64,000 nucleotides of DNA from Pelagibacteraceae bacterium (GTDB lineage Bacteria; Pseudomonadota; Alphaproteobacteria; HIMB59): assembly GCA_019651435.1 (NCBI GenBank), contig BOYI01000002.1:186001-250000 (forward strand), in the 5' to 3' direction. Made by a program: the position numbers and the translations under genes. The notes below the pieces were generated by a model. The model ran no database searches, was not told the origin of the DNA, and saw only the letters and a program-made list of their open reading frames with translations. Of the stretch, positions 9,669 to 17,723 are shown in pieces; position 1 is the stretch's first letter; every line of letters begins with the position of its first letter.

Positions 9669-9730
9669 TTTACACTAGATTGCTACCACTATATGTAGTA
9701 TAAAATACCCCATAAGGAGGCCTATATAGG
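9669..9730 (+). promoter_or_regulatory. candidate promoter and palindromic leader of gcrA
   Basis: TTTACA (9669-9674) and TATGTA (9692-9697) are spaced 17 bp and could be -35 and -10 boxes. Downstream, AAGGAGG (9714-9720) is followed directly by the perfect palindrome CCTATATAGG (9721-9730), and the GcrA ATG is only at 9744. The Shine-Dalgarno-like element is therefore 23 nt from the start, unusually far unless the palindrome folds. No experimental support is available. Confidence 0.35.
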
Positions 9731-9743
9731 GTAGGTAAACATT

Positions 9744-10214
9744 ATGTCTTGGAATCAACAAAAAGTCGATGATCTGAAAAAACTTTGGAACGAAGGCGTT
9801 GCGACTAGCCGAATTGGTGAGCAACTTGGATTTACTAAAAATGCTGTTATCGGAAAAGCTTTTAGATTAGGTCTCGAAAGAAGGCAAAATTCTAGAAAAA
9901 GACCGCTCATCTCAATCTGTATCCTCAGTAACAATGTACCGTGAAACTAGCGTTCCAGGTAATTCTCAAATAACTCCAAAAGAGAAGTCACCAGAAGAAG
10001 AGAGAAGTTCAGCTTTAAGAAGAGCATTGTAGGTACAGGAAGCTTTAAGTCATGCCAATGGCCAATAGGTGATCCTTTAGAAGAGGGTTTTCACTATTGT
10101 GGTGGCCAAAATATTCCAACTAAGCCATATTGTATAGAACACTACAAAAAAGCTTATAATGTTGATGAAAAGTACTTAGATAGGCTTCTTGATTTTCTTC
10201 ACGAAAAAAATTAA
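9744..10214 (+). CDS. gcrA: cell cycle regulator GcrA (two compensating frameshifts)
   Basis: GcrA is an alphaproteobacterial transcription factor that binds sigma-70 and methylated GANTC promoters to control the cell cycle. The N-terminal HTH-like domain is clear: SWNQQKVDDLKKLWNEGVA and IGEQLGFTKNAVIGKAFRLGL. The frame is lost near 9895 and again near 10030. The C-terminal signature then reappears as CQWPIGDPLEEGFHYCGGQN and PYCIEHYKKAY, the sigma-interacting domain with its cysteines. The total span is a multiple of three and gives about 156 residues. The linker lies across the shifted region. The diagnostic N- and C-terminal motifs make the call firm despite the damage. Confidence 0.93.
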
Positions 10215-10232
10215 TTCTGTGCGTAGATTTAA

Positions 10233-10625
10233 ATGCTACGCATAATAGGCAAGCTTTTAGTATTAATTTTATCTATTTTTGCAATTTTTTTAGGTATATG
10301 TGCCGTTCTTGGAATTCAAATTTATTTTCCATTTAATATAGCTGAGGGAGAAGAGATACCCTACCATAGAATGCAAAGTATAAGAGTGGCTGTTTTTATA
10401 ACCTTCACTTTTTATGGTGCTTTATATTTAATCAATTCTATTAGAGAAGTGTATCCCATTCATTTCTTAAAAGTGTTTATGATTAGTTTTGGAATTACAT
10501 CTCTAGTGTTTTCTTATCAAGCAGAAGCAGGTGTAAAAGAGATTATTCTTGCAATTTTTTACTTATGCTGTGGTTTGGTTTTTCACTTAATCTCTAAACC
10601 AGCTATAAAAAAATACTTTACTTAA
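10233..10625 (+). CDS. hypothetical four-helix membrane protein
   Basis: This is a 130-residue protein with four hydrophobic segments at about residues 5-30, 48-65, 76-93 and 104-122 and few charged residues. No family is recognised. It starts 18 bp after gcrA on the same strand and could be cotranscribed. It ends just before a tRNA gene on the other strand. The frame is intact, and the membrane-like composition makes it a plausible real gene. Confidence 0.6.
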   Translation: MLRIIGKLLVLILSIFAIFLGICAVLGIQIYFPFNIAEGEEIPYHRMQSIRVAVFITFTFYGALYLINSIREVYPIHFLKVFMISFGITSLVFSYQAEAGVKEIILAIFYLCCGLVFHLISKPAIKKYFT

Positions 10626-10631
10626 TCTAGT

Positions 10632-10708
10632 TGGCGCGCTTGGCAGGAGTCGAACCTGCGACCCCCAGATTAGGAATCTGGTGCTCTATCCTACTGAGCT
10701 ACAAGCGC
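10632..10708 (-). tRNA. tRNA-Arg (anticodon CCT), CCA encoded
   Basis: The cloverleaf can be read directly: acceptor GCGCTTG/CAAGCGC, D-arm with GTAGCTCAGTAGGATAGAGC, anticodon stem CCAGA/TCTGG around loop TTCCTAA (anticodon CCT, reading AGG), and T-arm with GGTTCGACTCC. Discriminator G is followed by a genomically encoded CCA (10632-10634). It lies between the four-helix membrane protein gene and recX. Confidence 0.97.
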
Positions 10709-10752
10709 ACTGAGTTCTATACTTAGTTTTATTATTGCTTAAAATACATTTA

Positions 10753-11154
10753 ATGAAAAAAGATGCCAATGAGTATTTATATAATGAAGCCGTAAAATAC
10801 TTAGGGAAATATCCTGCTACACGAAAAAAAATAAAAGAACATCTTCAAAAAAAAATAAAAAATAAAAAGACTTATGCTCGAGCAATTTTCCCAGAGGATC
10901 AATAAAGAGGAAATGATTGATGGATAGTAGGGCGTTTAGATGAACTAAAAATAATAATGAAGATCACTTTATTGAAGAGTTTGTTCAACTACTATCAACA
11001 ATCTTTATTTTCTATTCGAAAAATTAAAAATAAGTTATTTCTAAAAGGCTTTGATCAAAAATTTATAGATGAATTTGTTAATCAAAAGTTAAATGAAAAT
11101 CCTGAATTAGAAATAGAAATTCTCAAAAATATATTATTAAAAAAAATTAGGTAA
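10753..11154 (+). CDS. recX: RecX family regulatory protein (multiply frameshifted)
   Basis: RecX proteins bind and inhibit RecA filaments. The N-terminal helix repeat reads MKKDANEYLYNEAVKYLGKY and ATRKKIKEHLQKKI. The middle repeat is visible across frames as EEMID-IVGRLDELKIIN-EDHFIEEF. The last repeat is intact: QQSLFSIRKIKNKLFLKGF, DQKFIDEFVNQ. At least three small indels between 10900 and 10985 break the frame. In one consistent reading the protein is about 133 residues, typical of short RecX. Either the gene is decaying or, more likely given the rest of the window, the consensus is poor here. Confidence 0.75.
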
Positions 11155-11238
11155 CTTAGAAGAGACTGATCTTATAAAAAAAACTATATCAGCAAAGATT
11201 TAGTGAGAATTCAATATTTAGAACAATGAAAGATTAAA

Positions 11239-11499
11239 CTACTTAGAGGCTGGTGCTTCGATAGTTTTTGCTGCTTCTTCTGCATTAGATGGAGCGGCTG
11301 TTTCAGCTATTTCTTCTTTTTTTGGCTTCTTTACTAAGATTTGTTTTCCACGATACATACCAGTACTTAAATCGATATGATGAGGTCTTCTTAGTTCGCC
11401 AGATTTTTTATCTTCTGCAAATAATTGGGTTCCCGCTCTGTGATGAGAGCGTCTCATATTCCTTTTAGAAGGAGTGGTTTTTCTTTTTGGTACTGCCAT
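11239..11499 (-). CDS. rpmF: 50S ribosomal protein bL32 with C-terminal tail
   Basis: bL32 is a small zinc-ribbon-type protein of the large subunit. The start [20 protein letters not shown] is canonical; the frame is open 21 codons further upstream, but those residues are not conserved, so ATG 11499 is used. The core ends around GMYRGKQIL and is followed by an Ala/Glu/Lys-rich tail ([18 protein letters not shown]), like the tails on bL19 and bS16 in this window. The cysteines of zinc-binding bL32 are absent, as in many alphaproteobacteria. It diverges from the FYDLN protein gene. Confidence 0.95.
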   Translation of the reverse strand: MAVPKRKTTPSKRNMRRSHHRAGTQLFAEDKKSGELRRPHHIDLSTGMYRGKQILVKKPKKEEIAETAAPSNAEEAAKTIEAPASK

Positions 11500-11563
11500 A
11501 ATGAAGCGATAACATAATAAAAATTTGTATAAATTACAATAATAATGTATAAATCTGCCCACA

Positions 11564-11896
11564 ATGTCAGAAGAAAATATCGATTTAGGTCATAAGAGAA
11601 CCTGCCCATGTGGCTCAGTTAAATATTATGACTTTTATCAAGATGAGCTTGATTGTCCAGAATGTGGTAAAAGCATTGAACCTACTAATATTTCAAGACC
11701 AAAAAGAGGAAGAAAAGCTGGCGTAACTGTAGCTACTACTCCAACAAAGACAGTTAAAGAAAATGACGAGCTTAAAGATCTAATCGATGAAACAGATGAT
11801 AGTTCTGTATCGTCAGATGAAGATGATAATGACAATCTTGCAGAAGATATCAGCCTAGATATTTCCAAAGATAAATCTGACGACGAAACCTCTTAA
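11564..11896 (+). CDS. FYDLN acid family zinc-ribbon protein (TIGR02300-like)
   Basis: This is a 110-residue protein with an N-terminal zinc-ribbon: [20 protein letters not shown], then CPECG. It matches the alphaproteobacterial TIGR02300 group, whose members carry a K(F/Y)YD motif after the first cysteine pair and a long acidic tail. Here the tail is Asp/Ser/Glu-rich ([14 protein letters not shown]). Its function is unknown. It is divergent from rpmF, and the tail end is 1 bp from the convergent carD gene. Confidence 0.85.
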   Translation: MSEENIDLGHKRTCPCGSVKYYDFYQDELDCPECGKSIEPTNISRPKRGRKAGVTVATTPTKTVKENDELKDLIDETDDSSVSSDEDDNDNLAEDISLDISKDKSDDETS

Positions 11897-11897
11897 A

Positions 11898-12620
11898 TTA
11901 TCTTTTATTTAAAATTTCTAAAATTTTAGAAGAAGCCTCTTCAAACTTCAAATCAGAAGATATCGCAAACTCTCTTGTGTACCGCTCAAAAGCAACCTGA
12001 AACATTTGTCTTTCACTATAAGACTGTTCTGTTTGATCATCTTTTCGAAATAAATCTCTGACAACTTCAGACAGTTGTTTAATATCCCCAGAATTAATTT
12101 TTTGATCATATTCTTGTGCTCTTCTTGACCACATCGCCTTTTTAATTTTTGGCTTTTGTTTTAAAATAGATAATGTTCTAGTCATTGAAGGTTTGCTTGT
12201 AATATTTCTTAAACCAATAAGCTTCGCTTTTGCAAAGGGCACTCTGATGGTTAATTTATCTTGAAAAAATTGAATAACATATAATTGCTCTTCTACTAAG
12301 TCATATTGGAATTTTTCTATTGTTAAAATTCTTCCTACTCCGTGAGTAGGATAAACAATATTTTCTCCTGCTTTAAATTCTTGAGGAGCAACTATCTTTT
12401 TAATTTTAGGTGCTTTTGGGGTAACAATTTTTTTAACTATTTTTTTTACAGTTTTTTTAACTACTTTCTTAACGGTTTTTTTTACAACTTTAGCTACTTT
12501 TTTAGGAACAGCTTTTTTCTTTACAGGTGTTTTTTTTACTGCGGCTTTCTTTACTGCTTTCGTTTTAACAGCTTTCTTTTTTGTAGTTTTTTTAGTGATT
12601 GCTTTTTTCTTTGCAGGCAT
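11898..12620 (-). CDS. carD: CarD/CdnL-type RNA polymerase-binding regulator with Lys-rich N-terminus
   Basis: CarD-family proteins bind the RNA polymerase beta subunit and stabilise open complexes, mainly at rRNA and housekeeping promoters. The CarD core starts near residue 81 (FKAGENIVYPTHGVGRI) and runs through VPFAKAKLIGLRNI and the helical domain MWSRRAQEYDQKINSGD. The first about 75 residues are almost pure Lys/Ala/Val/Thr repeats (KKAV, KKTVKK), an H1-like tail absent from classic CarD. Its ATG overlaps the fdxA stop (TAATG), so it is the last gene of the suv3-terB-fdxA-carD operon. Confidence 0.93.
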   Translation of the reverse strand: MPAKKKAITKKTTKKKAVKTKAVKKAAVKKTPVKKKAVPKKVAKVVKKTVKKVVKKTVKKIVKKIVTPKAPKIKKIVAPQEFKAGENIVYPTHGVGRILTIEKFQYDLVEEQLYVIQFFQDKLTIRVPFAKAKLIGLRNITSKPSMTRTLSILKQKPKIKKAMWSRRAQEYDQKINSGDIKQLSEVVRDLFRKDDQTEQSYSERQMFQVAFERYTREFAISSDLKFEEASSKILEILNKR

Positions 12621-12952
12621 TATTCAGCTCCTTTTTCGCTAAAATATTTTTCAAATTTATTTTCAACACCCTCATATTCTTTTGCATCAGCGGGTGACTC
12701 TTTTTTTGTTTTGATGTTTGGCCAAATTTGAGAATATTTTTCATTCACATCTAGCCATTTTGTTCCTTCATCTAAATTATCTGGAATAATCGCTTCGATG
12801 GGGCACTCAGGTTCGCAAACACCACAATCTATGCATTCATCAGGATTGATCACCAGCATATTTTCCCCCTCATAAAAACAGTCTACAGGACACACTTCTA
12901 CACAATCCATATATTTACACTTTATACATTTGTCATTTACAAGATATGTCAT
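12620..12952 (-). CDS. fdxA: seven-iron ferredoxin FdxA
   Basis: This is a small electron carrier with a 3Fe-4S and a 4Fe-4S cluster. The N-terminal cysteines are visible in [21 protein letters not shown], split as C-x2-C-x4-C-x3-CP, and the second set in [16 protein letters not shown]. The C-terminal part ([11 protein letters not shown]) is typical of FdxA. It is 110 residues with intact frame and overlaps terB at its start and carD at its end. The helicase-fdxA-carD linkage is conserved in alphaproteobacteria. Confidence 0.96.
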   Translation of the reverse strand: MTYLVNDKCIKCKYMDCVEVCPVDCFYEGENMLVINPDECIDCGVCEPECPIEAIIPDNLDEGTKWLDVNEKYSQIWPNIKTKKESPADAKEYEGVENKFEKYFSEKGAE

Positions 12953-13383
12953 AGGGAGTCTTTTACTCTATTTCTGATTAATATAAAGTCTTTATCTTCA
13001 AGTCCTAATAATGTTGATAGAGTTCTAACTGTGGAGGTTTCTAATTGATCTTCAATGCCATCTACCATCAATACTTGCCAACAAATAAGAATAATATCCA
13101 TTCTTTGTTCATAGGATAAAGATACTTTTAGTCGTTGAGTAAATTGAGAGAGATCTGTATTAAAGTGTTGTTTATCTGCTAATTTTAGGAATTCTTGTTT
13201 ATTAACATCTTTTGGAATTTGAAAATAATACTCCACTAGCTCTGAAGATAAATCAATTTCCTCAGGAGAAATTTCATGGTCTGCAATAATTATTTCATAG
13301 ATAAGATTATAAAGATCTGATTGAAAAGTATTCTCATCAGAACCTTTTGGTTCGTGAAAAGATTGAAAAAATTTATTTAGCAT
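12949..13383 (-). CDS. TerB-like (tellurite resistance TerB family) helical protein
   Basis: This is a 144-residue all-helical protein. It matches the TerB pattern of an acidic metal-binding-like first helix ([20 protein letters not shown] in loose form) and a second copy ([18 protein letters not shown]). TerB-type domains are small cytoplasmic helical bundles of uncertain function. It overlaps the helicase C-terminal ORF by 11 bp and fdxA by 4 bp. In many relatives this position between helicase and fdxA is held by an S4 RNA-binding gene, which is absent here. Confidence 0.75.
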   Translation of the reverse strand: MLNKFFQSFHEPKGSDENTFQSDLYNLIYEIIIADHEISPEEIDLSSELVEYYFQIPKDVNKQEFLKLADKQHFNTDLSQFTQRLKVSLSYEQRMDIILICWQVLMVDGIEDQLETSTVRTLSTLLGLEDKDFILIRNRVKDSL

Positions 13384-14332
13384 TAATATCTTTTAACTGA
13401 TCGAAAGGATTATTAAATAATTTTTTGGGTAAAGATTTTTTATCTTTTTTATTCTTTTTTTCCAGAGGTTTTTTTACTTTTTTGGAAGTGGGCTTTTTAT
13501 TAACAATTATTTTTTTTGATATTAAAAGGTCATTTTCTTCAATTTCTTGAATCAAATAAGACCTGTCATTTAATATTTCTATAAGTTTTTCTTTTTTAAT
13601 ACCTAAAAGATTAGACAAATCCATAGGAAGTGAAAAAGGGCCTCTATTTTCTCTTTTAAAAAGCTGCTTTTCAAATTCATTAAAAATATCTATACGGATT
13701 AATAAATTATTTTGGAAAATAAATCCTAAAAATGTAATTAAATCTAAATTTAGTGAGGGTTGAGCGTTTAAAGTAGCGTTTCCGTCTTTGGGGATATAAA
13801 AATCTATATTAAAATTTTGCGAATAAAAAATATTCCACAAATAAAATTTTAGTTTCATCAACTCCGGTCTAATAAGCTCACTATTAAAAATAACATTTTT
13901 TCCTAACCTAAAATTTAATGAGTGGATTTCTTTACGCTTATTCTCTTCAATCTGCTTGAATTCATCTAATATATTAAGTTGATAAAAATTGTATTGATTT
14001 TCAATTAACTTAAATATGAAGCTTCGCTCTTCTGGGGTAGAATTATATTTTTCTAATACATTTGATAAATCAATTTTTTGTAAAAAAGTATTATGAAACC
14101 ATGCTTCAATTTTTTTTAATATTTGATCTCCTTGATCGGGGTTAATTAAGCTATCATCATAAATAGCAGATATTTTAGGCTTTAAAATTTCATTTCCTTT
14201 TGAAATAACTCCCACATTTGCCTCGCCCCATGCTATATATAAATTTGTAAAATGACCTTGATCATCAAAGTTAGGTTTAAGAATTAAACTTTCATCAGGA
14301 GCTGATAAAAAATTCTCTATATTGACAGTCAT
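13373..14332 (-). CDS. C-terminal half of the alphaproteobacterial Suv3-like helicase (separate ORF)
   Basis: This 319-residue ORF aligns by eye with the C-terminal region of the roughly 900-residue alphaproteobacterial Suv3-like helicases: an EANVGVI barrel-like piece, then LKPKISAIYD, a KIEAWF segment, and the conserved SLNFRLGKNVIFNSELIRPE. It ends in a Lys-rich tail. It starts by an ATGA overlap with the helicase stop. Either the helicase is naturally split into two coupled subunits or a single-base error split one gene; the second is quite possible in this window. No catalytic motif is present in this part. Confidence 0.75.
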   Translation of the reverse strand: MTVNIENFLSAPDESLILKPNFDDQGHFTNLYIAWGEANVGVISKGNEILKPKISAIYDDSLINPDQGDQILKKIEAWFHNTFLQKIDLSNVLEKYNSTPEERSFIFKLIENQYNFYQLNILDEFKQIEENKRKEIHSLNFRLGKNVIFNSELIRPELMKLKFYLWNIFYSQNFNIDFYIPKDGNATLNAQPSLNLDLITFLGFIFQNNLLIRIDIFNEFEKQLFKRENRGPFSLPMDLSNLLGIKKEKLIEILNDRSYLIQEIEENDLLISKKIIVNKKPTSKKVKKPLEKKNKKDKKSLPKKLFNNPFDQLKDINAK

Positions 14333-15918
14333 ATTTTGGAAATTTGTTCTTGGATTATTTTTTTGTAATTATTATTTAAGATATCATTAAATTTTTCATC
14401 AAAAAAGATTTTAAAACCAGTAATTACCCCTATTTTTTCGTCTTTAATCATAACATAGGTGTTATTACTTACTGAAATATTTTTTTCACTAATATTGAGG
14501 CTTTGAACGACTTCACTTTTATTTTTATCGACAAATTTTTGCATTAAGCTCTGATGAATCTCTTCTGATAGTTTGTCCTCAATGCTTTTAACTTGTTCGA
14601 TCCATGAATTATTGGGAATCCATTGTTTTTGATTAGTAATATAAAGCCATATTCTTGTTTCATTGAGGGTGTAAATTAAATCATCAATGCTTCCTGAATA
14701 ATCTTTTAGTCGCTCTATATTTTTTTTTAAAAATAAATCTGTCAACGACCAGTTATGATTTTTTAATTCAGTAAAGATTTCTATTAAAAGAGATATATGT
14801 TTTTCCTCTGAGATACTTTGGTAATCGGGAATACGACAAACATTCCAAAGTTGTTGAAGAGACTCGGGCGAGTTAAGCAATGAAGATAATTTTTTATTAT
14901 TCAAAATTGAAAATAAAAATTTTTGGTCCTCAGCATCTTTTTTTAAAATTAATCTTTGATTAGTTGGCTGTTGTTTTAAGGATTGGGTTAATTCATAAGT
15001 TGATTTGAAAGAAAGTAGATGGTTTCTCCAAAAGATTTTTTTCACAGACTCAAATCGATGCGCCTGGACATTTTCAACACTTTCCATATTGATAAATTTG
15101 GCACCTAAGGTCGATCCAAAATATCCTGATTTTGTATATCGTCCTGCTCGACCAGCTATCTGTGCTACTTCCATATCGCTCAAAGGACGAGTGTACTTCC
15201 CATCGAATTTTTCTAAACCTGAAAAATAGACTTGATTGATATTTAAATTTAATCCCATTCCAATGGCATCCGTTGCTACAATATAATCTACCTCACCATC
15301 TTCATATAGTTTGACTTGAGAGTTTCTAGTTTTTGGACTCAGGGCCCCGGCGACTAAGGCTACTCCTCCTTTGAGGCTTCGTATTTGTTCTGCAATTTCA
15401 TAAAGACCTATTAAATTAAAAGCAATGATTGCAGATCGAGGTTTAATATTTTGAATTTTTTTATAACCAATAAAATTTAATTCTGAAAAACGATTTTTAA
15501 ATTTAATTTCAGCATCAGGAATTAATTCTCTGATAATCTCTTCCATAGTAGTGGATCCTAAAAAAATTGTTTTTTGTTCTCCTCGTGAAAAAAGGATTCG
15601 CTGAGTAAAAATATGACCTCTTTCATAATCTGCTGCTAATTGAATTTCATCAACACATACAAACTCAAAAAAATCTTCCGGCATAGATTCAACGGTACAA
15701 AAAAAATATTTAGCATCTTTTGGAATAATTTTTTCTTCACCCGTAATAAGTGCGATTTGATTAATTGGGTATAAATTACAAGCTTTATCATAGTTTTCAC
15801 GCGCTAAAAGTCTTAAAGGAAAACCAAAAACACCACTTTGATAGGAAAACATTTCTTCAAATGCATAAAAAGTTTTTCCGGTATTCGTTGGTCCTAAAAT
15901 AATTTCAATTTGACTCAT
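14329..15918 (-). CDS. Suv3-like DEVQ-box RNA/DNA helicase, N-terminal catalytic part
   Basis: This is a superfamily 2 helicase related to mitochondrial Suv3. Walker A is LGPTNTGKT at about residues 8-16. The Walker B motif is DEIQ in FVCVDEIQLAADYERG. Motif III is GSTT, motif V reads YIVATDAIGMGLNL, and motif VI is QIAGRAGR. The 529-residue ORF contains both RecA-like domains and the start of the accessory region. The remaining C-terminal homology is in the next ORF. It is the first gene of the operon reading toward carD; the AT-rich gap upstream separates it from the divergent histone-like gene. Confidence 0.92.
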   Translation of the reverse strand: MSQIEIILGPTNTGKTFYAFEEMFSYQSGVFGFPLRLLARENYDKACNLYPINQIALITGEEKIIPKDAKYFFCTVESMPEDFFEFVCVDEIQLAADYERGHIFTQRILFSRGEQKTIFLGSTTMEEIIRELIPDAEIKFKNRFSELNFIGYKKIQNIKPRSAIIAFNLIGLYEIAEQIRSLKGGVALVAGALSPKTRNSQVKLYEDGEVDYIVATDAIGMGLNLNINQVYFSGLEKFDGKYTRPLSDMEVAQIAGRAGRYTKSGYFGSTLGAKFINMESVENVQAHRFESVKKIFWRNHLLSFKSTYELTQSLKQQPTNQRLILKKDAEDQKFLFSILNNKKLSSLLNSPESLQQLWNVCRIPDYQSISEEKHISLLIEIFTELKNHNWSLTDLFLKKNIERLKDYSGSIDDLIYTLNETRIWLYITNQKQWIPNNSWIEQVKSIEDKLSEEIHQSLMQKFVDKNKSEVVQSLNISEKNISVSNNTYVMIKDEKIGVITGFKIFFDEKFNDILNNNYKKIIQEQISKI

Positions 15919-15949
15919 TATTACAAAAAAAAAATAAACAAATAAAATG

Positions 15950-15977
15950 TTGACTTAATTTAATACTTTTTTAATGT
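15950..15977 (+). promoter_or_regulatory. candidate promoter of the histone-like gene
   Basis: TTGACT (15950-15955) and TAATGT (15972-15977) with 16-bp spacing resemble a sigma-70 promoter. It sits between the divergent helicase gene and the Lys/Ala-rich gene and is followed by two perfect inverted repeats. Confidence 0.35.
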
Positions 15978-15991
15978 TTTTTTTAGTAAAT

Positions 15992-16036
15992 GAATATTTT
16001 TAAATATTCGTTTTATTCTTGCTAGTAAGAATAAAA
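15992..16036 (+). promoter_or_regulatory. two inverted repeats in the leader of the histone-like gene
   Basis: GAATATTT-TT-AAATATTC (15992-16009) is a perfect 8-bp inverted repeat. TTTTATTCTT-GCTAGT-AAGAATAAAA (16011-16036) is a perfect 10-bp stem with a 6-nt loop. The second stem ends 1 nt before the AAGGAGG ribosome-binding site (16038-16044), so folding of the leader could affect translation or RNA stability. The pairing is seen in the sequence; a regulatory role is inferred. Confidence 0.55.
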
Positions 16037-16050
16037 GTAAGGAGGCTATA

Positions 16051-16407
16051 ATGGCTGTAAAAAAGAAAAAAGCTGCCAAGAAGAAAGCAGCACCTAAGAA
16101 AAAAGCTGCTAAGAGAAAAGCAGCACCTAAGAAAAAAGCTGCTAAAGAAAAGCGGCTCCTAAGAAAGCTGCTAAAAGAAAAGCAGCACCTAAGAAGAAAA
16201 AAGCCACTAAGAGAAAAGCTGCTAAGAAGAAAAGCAGCACCAAAAAAAAGCTGCTAAGAAGAAGCTGCTCTCAAAAGAAAAGCTGCTAAGAAAAAAGCAG
16301 CTCCTAAAAAGAGAAGAAAAGCGGCTCCAAAGAAAGCTGCTAAGAAAAAAGCGGCACCTAAGAAGAAAAAAGCTGCAAAGCGAAAAGCTTCTCGTAAAAG
16401 AAGATAA
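16051..16407 (+). CDS. Lys/Ala-rich histone H1-like protein (frameshifted within repeats)
   Basis: The reading frame starts MAVKKKKAAKKKAAPKKKAA and is made almost entirely of KKAAPKKKAAKRKAAPK-type units, ending KAAKRKASRKRR. A strong AAGGAGG lies 6 nt before the ATG. The frame slips near 16150 and returns later; the start-to-stop distance is a multiple of three and the reconstructed length is about 118 residues. Composition matches bacterial H1/Hc-like nucleoid proteins and could bind DNA or RNA nonspecifically. The DNA is itself a degenerate tandem repeat, so copy-number or indel error is likely. A terminator follows. Confidence 0.8.
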
Positions 16408-16434
16408 TTTTATAAGTTTTAAATATTTAAAACT

Positions 16435-16468
16435 AAAAAAGCGGGTTATAATCACCCGCTTTTTTTTA
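16435..16468 (+). terminator. Rho-independent terminator after the histone-like gene
   Basis: AAAAAA-GCGGGT-TATAATC-ACCCGC-TTTTTTTT is a perfect GC-rich 6-bp stem extended by A-T pairs, with a 7-nt loop and a run of T. It ends exactly at the ATG of ccmA (16468), so ccmA must be transcribed from within or through this element. Confidence 0.92.
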
Positions 16469-17067
16469 TGATTGAAATTAATAATTTATCATTTGCACGC
16501 GGAAATTTTTTAGTTTTTAAGAATATCTCTTTTACCGTTAATTCTGGAGAGATTCTGGTTTTAAGAGGGCCCAACGGTAAGGGTAAAACAACTCTGCTAT
16601 CTAATATTATTCAATTACTTGATCCTTTATCTGGAGAGATAAAATATCAAGAAAGTAAAGTTGATAGCTATATCGCTAGTCAGTGTTTTTTGTATCTTGG
16701 TGAAAATCATTTTGCCTATGATCAATTATCATTGAGTCAGAATATAGATTATTGGCTATCCATTCATAATGTTACTTTTGATAAGACAATTAGAGATCAA
16801 AGTATTAGATATTTATTTGGCGAGCTAAATCTAAATAAAAAATTTTATCAACTCTCTTTTGGTCAAAAAAAGAAACTGCAACTTTTATTACTGATGCTTG
16901 TTAATAAACCAATATGGATATTAGATGATCCATTTAATGGCTTAGATAATGACACCATTATCAAAATAACAACTTTGTTGTCAAAAAAATTAGAAAACAA
17001 AGGAATAATTATTATTGCAAGTCATCAAAACTTGGCAATTCCGCATAGAACCTACGATTTAACATGA
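16468..17067 (+). CDS. ccmA: heme exporter ATP-binding protein CcmA
   Basis: CcmA is the ATPase that, with CcmB, releases holo-CcmE from CcmC during cytochrome c maturation. Walker A is GPNGKGKTTLL, the ABC signature is LSFGQKKK (a variant of LSxGQ) and Walker B is IWILDDPFNGLD, with the switch His in ASHQN. The protein is 199 residues, normal for CcmA. Its ATG lies in the T tract of the upstream terminator. The TGA overlaps the ccmB start (ATGA). It is the first gene of the ccmABCDEFGH operon. Confidence 0.95.
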   Translation: MIEINNLSFARGNFLVFKNISFTVNSGEILVLRGPNGKGKTTLLSNIIQLLDPLSGEIKYQESKVDSYIASQCFLYLGENHFAYDQLSLSQNIDYWLSIHNVTFDKTIRDQSIRYLFGELNLNKKFYQLSFGQKKKLQLLLLMLVNKPIWILDDPFNGLDNDTIIKITTLLSKKLENKGIIIIASHQNLAIPHRTYDLT

Positions 17068-17723
17068 TTAAAAACTTCTTCAAACTTTTAACTAATGAAT
17101 TTTCTTTGATGATTAAAGGAAGTATTTTTACTTTCGTTCTATTCTGTTTATTGATGATTGCTTCTTCAATTTTTTCTCTGGCTCTAAGACACATTTCTTT
17201 TGATATTGAGATACCTTAAGCATTTTTATGGATAATGATTTTTTTTATCTCACTTATCAAAGTTGAAAAAGTATATGCATCCGATTTTTCTGAAGCCAAG
17301 CTTCAACAATATATTCTTTCACCTTTTGCGCTTGAAATTATTATTTTTGTTAAAAATATAATGATCTATTTCAATTTATTAATTTTGTTTTTTATATTTT
17401 CACCGATCATTTTAGTTATTTTAAATATTAACTTGTCATATCTATTCTCAATAAATATTCTTTTAGGTCTTTCTCTCCTTAGTATTGTTTTTATTTCCTC
17501 TATGACCTCTTCAATTACTATTTCTAGAAATAATAAACTTTCAATAACAAGTGTTCTTACTCTTCCACTATTTGTACCCATTCTTATATTTTCAATGGCT
17601 ATTAGCGATGTTATCGATTTCGATATCAATAAACTTTATATATTTTTCCTTGCTTATTTTTTACTAAATTTAGCTTTTTCTCCTTTACTAACTAGCTTTG
17701 CTCTGAAAAAACTATCAGTCTGA
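17064..17723 (+). CDS. ccmB: heme exporter membrane protein CcmB, interrupted by in-frame TAA
   Basis: CcmB is the membrane partner of CcmA. Residues 1-51 (starting MIKNFFKLLTNEFSLMIKG) include the first membrane helix and LALRHISFDIE. An in-frame TAA stands at 17217-17219. The same frame then continues AFLWIMIFFISLIKVEKVYA and TLPLFVPILIFSMAIS, through all remaining family landmarks to the normal end. With the stop ignored the length is 219 residues, right for CcmB. It could be a true nonsense mutation, two compensating indels or a base error. The TGATG overlap with ccmC suggests tight coupling, so a real stop would be costly. Confidence 0.85.

Noticed and set aside
12342-12731. Phe/Tyr-rich plus-strand frame opposite carD
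   Set aside because: It is the antisense reading of the Lys-rich CarD tail; AAA/AAG repeats read as TTT/CTT give Phe-rich nonsense.
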